Assembly: GCA_032622095.1 (NCBI GenBank)
Contig: CP136066.1
Coordinates: 50,938,911 to 51,002,910 of the forward strand
Direction of reading: 5' to 3'
Length of the DNA: 64,000 bases
Source of the DNA: Siphonodentalium dalli
Taxonomy: Eukaryota; Mollusca; Scaphopoda; Gadilida; Siphonodentaliidae
Made by a program: the position numbers and the translations under genes. This document shows, piece after piece, positions 25,137 to 35,638 of the stretch. A model generated the notes under the pieces. That model searched no databases and was not told the origin of the DNA. It was given only the letters and a program-made list of their open reading frames with translations. The first letter of the stretch is position 1; each line of letters starts with the position of its first letter.

Positions 25137-25498
25137 GTCTACAGGTTATATGTACATGTGTTATCATTTTGATGAACAACAGACAAATAATGACTTTCAT
25201 AACATAAATTGCATTGTGATTCGTCGCAATTGCCAAAGTTATGGTTAAATTAACTGATGTGTCCTATATCCAGCATAATTTGATGTATTGTTTATAGTGC
25301 GTCTATACGTTATATATATCCACAGCACGAAATGAATAATTTCTACATCTTCAAGCTGCCTCTGTTTCTGTTCACATAAATGTAGCTCAAATTATGGTTA
25401 TAGCCATTCTTCTTGGACGTCACTAATAATAGAAACAAATTACAATTTTATATTAAAGGCCCACACAATTGGCGAACCTCCGAATTGTTTCTGTTGAT

Positions 25499-25898
25499 TT
25501 AACTCTTTACCCAACAGAACGGCCCTGTGCCAATGCATTCTCTTATATATGCGAGTCGACCATAGGTCGCCTCGCATATATAAGAGAATGCATTGGCTTA
25601 ACACATTAAAAATTATAAAATTGTTAAAGAATGTAAGAAAAAATGGTAAAAAGAGTTAAAAAAAGATTTTGTTTAGGCCAATGCATTCTCTTATATATGC
25701 GAGGCGACCTATGGTCGACTCGCATATATAAGAGAATGCATTGGCACAGGGCATAACTGTAACTATCACAATGTGGTCAAGGAGCCGGTTCCAATGATAC
25801 CCATATTTGTATGGTTCTATTGAGACAGACCGAAGATATTTTAGGCTGTTGAAGCTTTATTTGGCCGGTTTTGGCCGGTTTGTTGGGTAAAGGGTTAA
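25499..25898 (-). mobile_element. piggyBac-like hairpin MITE, copy 7
   Basis: TTAA at both ends, both hairpins present. Confidence 0.85.
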
Positions 25899-26360
25899 AC
25901 AATATTTATTTCATCCGAAAAGGCCTATAATATTAGAAAACAAAATCCAAACATGACGAAAACATGATGCAGATAAGATAGGGGAGAAGAGAGAAGCCAG
26001 ACTCCTCAGAGTAGAACTGAATGGTACATTCAGAAGTAAATATAATACAATGATGGTCTAACAGCAGGATGATACTATGAATTATACATTTAATATCATT
26101 TTGATGAACAACAGACAAATAATAGGCTTTCATAACATAAATTGGCGTTCGACGAGTTGTCAAGGTTACATTATTAACTGATGTCCTATTGCCAGCATAA
26201 TTGTATGCATTGTTTATAGAGTGTCTATAGGTTATATATATCCAGATCACTGAATGAATAATTTCATAATTATCATGATCATGGATTTAAACAATATATC
26301 TAATTGATAAAAAAATATACATTATATTAGAATACACAATCCGAACATGATGCAGATAAT

Positions 26361-27366
26361 ATAGCCCTATGTCTATTACATTCCCAGCTAGCTGTCTACA
26401 TATAGACTATAAGACTTAAGGCCATATATTTAACTTTACTCTTGAAAGTTGCAGGTGGGCTGGTTGGGGTGCAGAATATGAAAAGTTGTATACATTACAA
26501 TGTTCTCTTCTCTCTCAAAATAACATACTGCACGATACAATACATCGATGATGATGAATCACATGCGACATGTAATATATGATAACGTCTATGGATCCGA
26601 AGAATATCATATTGAATAAGCTAAATGTGAAGTCTGGAAACTAGTCCCTAGAAAGATAGATGATACCTAATCTAGAATGTGTATATTCTATATAATATAG
26701 AACTAGGGTATGAATATATAAAAGAGTAGAAATACCATTAACGCTCCAACATGGAGACTTCCAACAATTATAACTATTTACAGCACCGTGATAACAAAGG
26801 GATTTATCCAGGTAAATGGACCATCCATTCCAAACTACTCTAAAATCATCTTTACAGATGTGGATGGTCACAACTGACTTATAAATATAAATGGATGATA
26901 AAACAATACATGTAACAAGACAATACAAACATGACAAGTAAAATGATCAGAGATAATAAATAATATCAGCTTACCAATTCGGAATGATTTGAGTCCGGAT
27001 GAATATTTATATCCTTTATGATATAACTTTAAGAAGCTTTTACATTGTTTATATATATTAAGTATTTATTTATTTAAGTTTAAGTTGGAGATAACCCAAC
27101 CGCTCCATTGTTTTTATATGAGAAAACTAACTATAGCAATGGCGGCAAACGTGAGTGAGAAGTACTCACGGTGGGATTGGGCTAAAGTTAAAAGAGGTAA
27201 GGCAGCAGATAGAAATTAAGAGGGAGAGGGTCGCAAAGATTTGCGTGCAGTGTAGATTAACAAATGATGGTTTAGTAATTATTGTTAAAAAGGTTGTTAA
27301 TAATAAATATTCATAATAATTCTGATCTAATAAAATATTGATAATATTACATATTTTACCACCGCC
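26361..27366. other. ~1.0-kb unique insert within block Y3
   Basis: Not found elsewhere in the window. Bracketed by identical direct repeats of about 193 bp (26168-26360 and 27367-27559). The interior contains GGAGATAACCCAACCGC and a 98-codon minus-strand frame with no recognised domain. Confidence 0.6.
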
Positions 27367-28043
27367 ACATTATTAACTGATGTCCTATTGCCAGCATAAT
27401 TGTATGCATTGTTTATAGAGTGTCTATAGGTTATATATATCCAGATCACTGAATGAATAATTTCATAATTATCATGATCATGGATTTAAACAATATATCT
27501 AATTGATAAAAAAATATACATTATATTAGAATACACAATCCGAACATGATGCAGATAAGATAGGGGATAAGAGGATCTGGAAGCTTGCAAGCACAAAGTG
27601 CTTATAGAAACCCATCTCCTCAGAGTAGGACTGAATGTTACATATGTCAGTGGATACAGTAAGATACCATGATGGTCTAACAGTAGGATGATACTATGAA
27701 TTGTACGCGTATTATAATAGCTGGATGATACTATGAATTGTACATGGATTATATAATAGCAGGATGACACTATGAATTGTACATGTATTATAACCATTTT
27801 CACGGACATCACTTTTAACAAAAACAAAACATTCTTGAATCACGTAAAAGACACGTTTGTATTTTAAAATTAGATATTTAAAGGTCCAAACAAGTTTCGA
27901 ACCTCCAATTATTTATGTTGATTTAAACACTATATTTAATTCATTCAAAAATATGCATAATATTATAATACAGAATCCAAACATGTTGCAGCTAAGGTAG
28001 AGGATAAGAAGATATGGGAGCCTGCAAGAACTAAGTGCTTATA

Positions 28044-28438
28044 CCCTTTACCCAACAGAACGGCCCTGTGCCAATGCATTCTCTTATATATGCGAGTCGA
28101 CCATAGGTCGCCTCGCATATATAAGAGAATGCATTGGCTTAACACATTAAAAATTATAAAATTGTTAAAGAATGTAAGAAAAAATGGTAAAAAGTGTTAG
28201 AAAAAGATTTTTTTTAGGCCAATGCATTCTCTTATATATGCGAGGCGACCTATGGTCGACTCGCATATATAAGAGAATGCATTGGCACAGGGCATAACTG
28301 TAACCATCACAATGTGGTCAATGAGCCGGTTCCATTGATATCCATATTTGTATGTTTTATTGATACAGACCCAAGATAATTTAGGCTGTTGCAGCTTTAT
28401 TTGGCCGTTTTTGGCCGGTTTGTTGGGTAAAGGGTTAT
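28044..28438 (-). mobile_element. piggyBac-like hairpin MITE, copy 8
   Basis: Both hairpins intact; both ends damaged (TTATACCC and GGGTTATAG). Confidence 0.85.
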
Positions 28439-28689
28439 AGAGACCCATCTCCTCAGAGTAGGATTGAATGTTACAGATATAAGTAAATACAGTAAGATAA
28501 CATGATGGTCTAACAGTAGGATGATACTATGAATTGTACATGTAATATAATGTTGATGAACAGGCAAATAACAGGCTTTCATAACATACATTGACGTTCG
28601 TCGCCATTGCCAAAGGCAAGGTTAAATTATGAACTGATGGTGTCCTATAGCCATCATTAATTTTATGCATTGTTCAAAGAGTGTCTATA

Positions 28690-28703
28690 TGACACACACA
28701 CAC

Positions 28704-28758
<55 letters not shown>

Positions 28759-28759
28759 C
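28690..28759. repeat. TA microsatellite with CA/GT flanks
   Basis: About 22 TA units between ACACACAC and TGTGTGTG, able to form a long hairpin about 110 bp past the cyclase stop codon, in the likely 3' UTR or just beyond. Confidence 0.9.
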
Positions 28760-28866
28760 CAGGTCGTTGTATAAATAATGTCTACATCTACCAGCTGCTT
28801 CTTCGTTCTTCTGTAACTATTATCGCCCATGCGAGCATTGCCATCACACAAAAGCAGTTCGATATA

Positions 28867-28980
28867 TTAGTCTTCATCTGAATACGTGGAAGCGAATCCT
28901 GATTCCCAGCTTTCTTTGCGTCCACGTGGTTCGTAGCCATGCTTGCCCTCTAGGAAGTATGTTTCTACCGGCTCCTCTCC
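28867..28980 (-). CDS. NIT-GC terminal exon: short acidic tail and stop
   Basis: Codes residues 613-649 and TAA. The acceptor is TTTTCACAG in phase 0. [20 protein letters not shown] corresponds to the end of the cyclase fold (family pattern ..V.TYWL.G). After it comes a Ser/Glu/Asp-rich tail ending STYSDED. The 3' UTR would run straight into the repeat array to the left. I could not pick a polyadenylation signal with confidence. Confidence 0.85.
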   Translation of the reverse strand, partial: GEEPVETYFLEGKHGYEPRGRKESWESGFASTYSDED

Positions 28981-31900
28981 CTGTGAAAACAAATGTGAAT
29001 CCTAAATAGTTTTCTTCAAATAGAGAGTTAAAGGCCCATATAATCTTCAAAACAGGGCGCGATGACAGGGGGTGGGCTGTGTCCAACGTTGTCAATAATT
29101 CAATAGTTGGAAATTTCAGACTCCGGTCGCAATTCGACTTTAAACCTCCCAAAAATTCCAAGAATCTCTACATTAGTATACACGCGGAGCGCACGTAATA
29201 AATCTAACAGTGAACGCTCTTATTATCATATGTAGATAAATGGACGTTTTATTCTCGCTAAAGCGATAATTCTATCTCAGTCGGTTTGTAAGTATTTCGT
29301 GTAATTATCGTTATATTGTCATCTCCAGGACTCGAAAGAACTTTACAATCAGAAGAGTACGAACAATATGAAACGTAACCTTAAAAGGCTCTAGCTCTGG
29401 TCATTATGAAGTCATCATACATCAAACCCTGCACCTACGATAAAGTAATATTAAACCCAGTGCAGTTATCGTATATGCACATAATGCAATTAGTTTGGAT
29501 ACATCATTCAGTTATTTTTCATATTGTTTTCATGCATCAAAATATTATTCTATATCACGTTGTCGTTTTATGACTTGAATTCCATTTATATATAGGGGCG
29601 GCAGGTTAGACGGCCATGCCGCTCAAGTACAATAAGTTTAGGCTCATTTTTGAATATTGTATTATTAGCCTGCGTCTACAAATATTGTACAAATGAATAC
29701 TACTTCTAATAAAGACGAGAGTAAGTACCTGATTTATTTGAGGTTTATGGTGGAAGTGTTAAATGTTTACCTTGATCACTTCTGTAGGGCCACGTGACGT
29801 GTACCAGTAGAAACCATTCTGGTCAAGTTTCTCAACAGTAGCTTTGCTTATTTGTATCTTCATAGCTGTGGAAATCACATCTAATCATTATTATGACGTA
29901 CCGGGTGTGGTATGAATGTTTAAAGTATACAAAGACATTGAGGCTTTACATTCACAAATCTGGAGCATTGCCTGGCAAATTTCCATGCATTTAAAAAATT
30001 TAGTATGGCGATATATTTTACACGTATGTACTAAACTCCGGAATTACATAGCATGTCATTTCTGAAATATATCAGTTACAAAATAACATGTAACATTTCG
30101 ATAAGAAATGAAAATGTGTTCACACACACTGAAACAGGCACGCTGAAGCAATTGACATACATGCTGAGTTAGTGCCTCCATAAATATGATGTATAACAAC
30201 AAATTACATACTCAACAATGAATTATATAAAAAAAACACCAGTTAAATAATTTTAGGTATCCCCTGGTGCAGTCCAGTGCATTGACGAGAAAACAATGCC
30301 AAACCCGGAACTAATTGCAACAGATTGTTTTTTGCTGGAATAAGTTTATAAACCCTCCATAAACATACTAAAAATGAGCAAACATCGGGAAAAGTGAAAT
30401 TAGTGAATAATAGTCAGGTTTAGCCACACGCGTGTGTAACTTCTAACACGTGTTGCCACGTTTATGCATCGTTAACACTACTTATTGTTTGGCGCCCTTT
30501 GGAACTGTTTTGGTATTGCCGATCATCATAAAAAAGCTCTCTTTTGATTCATGTTTGTCAGCAAATTATTAACTGACACAGTTCCAAAACATGGTTTAAT
30601 GTGAAAAACCCCGACCTATATGTATCTTCCTATATATATACTTTTATTGTTTCAGTTTTATTCTAACATTTGTCATCACGTCCCTGCTTACCTTCTGAAG
30701 TAGCTTCCAGTCTGTTTGCAAACAGCACGGTGCTCCCAAACAAGCAGTATCTGGGCATTTTTGATCCGACCACTCCAGCTACCACTGCCCCTGTGAATCA
30801 ATGTGTTAAAAACAGGATGCAACACGAGTGTATGTCACATTACCATGATTTACAAAACCGTTTATCACTCTTATTTGAGCTGTTTTGTCAAAGTCTGCTT
30901 ATAGACCCTCAATTGTAACCATACTGTGTCCATGTATTTCAGCGGAAATTCAGAAAATTAAGCAACGTGATATAAACATTGGCAATAGGTCACAATAATG
31001 GGTTTCGATATGTTTAATGTTCTCACTACAGCCTCGTGTGGACAACACTTCCGGATTTTTAGAAAACAGGAATGGAATTTTGGCAGATTTGGACGCCAAG
31101 ACACCATTTATCTCGACAGGGGTCAAGTCATTGAGATAAGATAAAGCAGTCTGGAAGCTGGTAAACAATTAAAATTATGACAAAATAATTCTGTTTACAG
31201 AATATGTACCATATAAATAATAGAACACTCATTTCTGTCCAAAATAGTGTCAAAATACAACGCTGTTTTGTAGTGGGAGCTTCAACAATAATAATGTATA
31301 GCGACTAGCATGAGACCATAACCAAGTTTTTTCACAACGCTTAACCATTTCAATTTATGATCAAATTTGAATAAACTTCCCTTTCTTGAAAGAAGTAAGA
31401 GTGGCTAATAAGACCATCACAACTTCTGATGAATGGGTTGTGGTTATTTTCTGCAATAGAAAACTAGCATATTCAACTATATTGACTCACCTGAATGAAT
31501 CCCTATCCTTATTTTTAAATTTTCGATCTTATTTGCGAAGTCCTTGTAAAATTCCACTCCCCTGCGTATGTCCAATGCCATCAGGGCGATAACTTCAGCA
31601 CACTTGATGCCAATCCTGTCTGGCACCCCACTGGCTACACAATAAGCATCTCCAATAGTCTCAACTTTGTGCGCATCATGACGTTCAATGATCTCGTCGA
31701 ATAAGCTAGGAGAACAAATTATAACCTTGTTTAGTAGAGCTTCTTAGTTATGCTTAATAGGTCACTCTCACCGTTTTTTTTGGTGTGATAAAGTTACCCA
31801 GGTTCCTGAAATTGTGATAAAGTTACCCAGGTTGGAGAGGAATGTGATAAAGTTACCCAAGTTAATAGCATTGCATGTTTAGCAACAAATTATTGATTTT

Positions 31901-32215
31901 TGCGATCAAAATGACGAACTACAGTACTAATTATGTCTTAATTTATGCTTAATAAGGGCTATTACTTGCCAAAACTGAACAATATTTCCCTCTGTCACTT
32001 TTAAATCGAGTTGATATTGTGAGATTTGCTTAACCTGGGTAACTTTATCACAATTCTCTCCAACCTGGGTAACTTTATCACAAATTTAGGAATCTGGGTA
32101 ACTTTATCACATAAAACCGGTGAGAGTGACCTATTCAGCCTTAGTTATGAGGGGAACTCAGTTCTGGTCGGGATCTGGATCTGACGTCAAAATATGTGTA
32201 CAACAATCAATATTT

Positions 32216-32263
<48 letters not shown>

Positions 32264-35200
32264 TAGAAGGTGACCCGACTTCGTCCGGGCTTTGACCTTG
32301 AATTGTCTATTTTGAAGGCCAAGGTCAAGTGGGGTCACGATTTGACCCGTCCAAAACACAGTGCCCGAACAAAAGTACCCGACAAAAGTACCCGTCGAAA
32401 TCCATCCGGTTTTACCCGATTTGACCTTGAATTGACCATTTTGAAGGTCAGGTGGGGTCAAACACCAACACCCCAAAAATGGTGGAAATCGGCCCAGCGG
32501 ATACCGGGAAATCGGCCCAGCGGATACCGAGATACCCTATGCATCAAATTTCGTCCGTAAAAATCCGCCAGTTTAACCCGATTTGATTTCCACTCAAGTA
32601 TATAAACGCGCCTCATATACACACGCTCATTAATTATCAAGTTTCAACGTAAAGATAAATTACCATCGGTGCCCGAGATATCGCCAAGACGTCTGAAACA
32701 GTCAAATGCATCGGCCGGTTAAGCGTTAACGTTATGACCTCTAACGACGTCATAGAAGTTACGCATTGTTTTTATCCTGATGGAAGATAGTACCACTTCT
32801 TCTTGATAATTGAGGCAGATAACTAAAACGGATACATACGCATTATATATCGTTGGAAAGAGGAAACACGAAAGATTCTCACAGTGTCATTATTATGACT
32901 GGCATTTTATTATTCGCGCTGTTTCGAATCGATTTGTAAGCACCGAACTCAAATGAAAGTCCCGTAACACAGCGTAAAAACAGATTTGACCTCGGCACGT
33001 GAAAAGTTGACCTCGGATCTGAAAATCAATAGGCCTATGTCACCCACCGGCCGAAAATACCCCCCACATACCAAGTTTCATCGAAATCGGGTCGGCCGTT
33101 TTCGAGTTCATCGATTACACACACACACACACACACCCCCACAAACACACACACAAACAAACAGATCTTCCAAAATATATAATAAACTAGAAGGTGACCC
33201 GACTTCGTCCAGGCTTTGACCTTGAATTGTCCATTTTGAAGGTCAAGGTCAAGTGGGGTAACGATTTGACCAGTCCAAAACACTGCCCGGACAAAAGTAC
33301 CCGACAAACGTGCCCGTCTAAATCCATTCGGTTGTACCCGATTTGACCTTGAATTGATCATTTTGAAGGTCAAGGTCAGGTCGGGGTCACGACTCGACCC
33401 GTCCAAAACACTCAGTGGACAAAAGTAACCCCACATATCAAATTTCGTCGAAATCCCATCAAAATTGGCGATATGACCTTGAATTGACCCGATGTCAAGG
33501 TCAAGGTCACGTCGCACGGGCAAATGAATATGCATATGAGACTCCCCATACGAAAGTACCCCCACATACAAAGTTTCATCGAAATCCCGTGATATTCGGG
33601 CGTTTGACCTTGAAATGACCCGATTTCAAGGTCAATGTCACATCGCACGGGCAATTTAATAGGTTTATGCCACTCCCCGGCCTTATGTAACCCCACATAC
33701 CAAGTTTCATCGAAATCCCGTGATATTCGGGCGTTTGACCTTGAAATTACCCGATTTCAAGGTCAAGGTCACGTCGCACGGACAAATTAATAGGCCCATG
33801 CCATCCCTCGGCCGAAAATACCCCCACATACCAAGTTTCATTGAAATCGGGTCGGCCGTTTTCGAGTTCATCGCGAACACACACACACACACACACACAG
33901 ACAGATCTTCCAAAATACATAATAGACTAGAAGGTGATCCGACTTCGTCCGGGCTTTGACCTTGAATTGTCCATTTTGAAGGTCAAGGTCAAGTAGGGTC
34001 ACGATTTGACCAGTCCAAAACACTGCCCGGACAAAAGTACCCGACAAACGTGCCCGTCGAAATCCATCCGGTTTTACCCGATTTGACCTTGAATTGATCA
34101 TTTTGAAGGCCAAGGTCAGGTCGGGGTCACGATTTGACCCGTCCAAAACACCCAGTGGACAAAGGTAACCCTTTGTATAAAATTTCGTCGAAATCCCATC
34201 AAAATTGGCGATTTGACCTTGAATTGGCCCGATTTCAAGGTCACGGTCACGTCGCACGGGCAAATGAATATGCTTATGAGACCCCCGGCCGAAAATACAC
34301 CCACATACCAAGTTTCATCGAAATCCCGTGATATTCGGGCGTTTGACCTTGAAATGACCCGATTTCAAGGTCAAGGTCACGTCGCACGGGCAAATCAATA
34401 GGCCTATGTAACCCCCGGCCGACAATACGCCACATACCAAGTTTCATCGAAATCGGCTGCGCCGTTTTCGAGTCCATCGATTACAGACACACACACAGAC
34501 AGACATATCTTCCAAAAATATATAATACTAGAAGGTGACCCGACTTCGTCCGGGCTTTGACCTTGAATTGTCCATTTTGAAGGTCAAGGTCAAGTGGGGT
34601 CACGATTTGACCAGTCCAAAAACACTGCCCGGACAAAAGTACCCGACAAACGTGCCCGTCGAAATCCATCCGGTTTTACCCGATTTTACCATGAATTTAT
34701 CATTTTGAAGGTCAAGGTCTGGTCGGGGTCACGATTGGACCCGTCCAAAACAATCAGTGGACAAAAGTAACCCCACGTATCAAATTTCGTCAAAATCCCA
34801 TCAAAATTGGCGATTTGACCTTGAAGTTACCCGATTTCAAGGTCAAGGTCACGTCGCACAGGCAAATTAATAGGCTCATGTCACCCCTCGGCCGAAAATA
34901 CCCCCACATACCAAGTTTCATCTAAATCCCGAGATATTCGGGCGTTTGACCTTGAAATTACCCGATTTCAAGGTCAAGGTCACGTCCCACGGACAAATTA
35001 AAGGTACTCAACCCGTAAAGAGGGTCCCCATCTCAACAGATTCCAACAACAACAATCCGATCAGAGGGTCCTATATTACTATTTCTTTGGCTTTGGGGGT
35101 AAAAAATATTTGATTCGAGTCGAGGAACCCATCAAACAAAGCTCAGAGTTATTAGATATTGATTTTTCAAATTTGTTATGTTCTCGAGATGAGTACTAAT

Positions 35201-35602
35201 AACTGCCGTAATCTGCTCTGGATGTGTACTCCAAATATATTCAAACAGACAAGGATGAATAACTCTAAAATCAAGTGGTAATTTTAACGCAATTTTGACT
35301 GAGCTCTGGGCCAGATAGTATTCCCGATAATGAAAAATAATAGATTTCTAAAATCGATATCTAACAAATCTGAGCTTTGATGGGTGACTTCCTCGACTCG
35401 AATCAAATATTTTTGACCCCCGAAGCCATTGAAATAGTAATTGAGAGGAGTTTTATCGGGTTGAGTACCTTTAATAGGCCCATGCCAGTTCAATACCCCC
35501 ACATACCAAGTTTCATCGAAATCGGTTCGGCCGTTTTCGAGTCCATCGCGAACACACAGACACACAGACAGACACACAGACAGATCTTCCAAAATATATA
35601 AT

Positions 35603-35638
<36 letters not shown>

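Larger units (their letters stand above)
10837..28866. repeat. complex array of 2-3.4 kb repeat blocks
   Basis: Two block types alternate, joined by piggyBac-like MITEs. Block X is at 10837-13372, 20676-22765 and 23047-25498. Block Y is at 13373-16796, 16797-20216 and 25499-28043, with a further partial unit to 28.7 kb. Within blocks, shorter units of roughly 0.5-1 kb recur, marked by CATAATTGTATGCATTG, AGAGTGTCTATAGG, ATATATATCCAGATCACTGA and AGGATGATACTATGAATTG. No gene is supported. The many short minus-strand frames beginning near these marks are the same repeat read again. Confidence 0.85.

Noticed and set aside
33035-33571. 178-codon minus-strand frame and similar 60-147-codon frames across 32.2-35.6 kb
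   Set aside because: They are the Helitron-like repeat read in one frame, including the translated GT tract (Cys/Val run).
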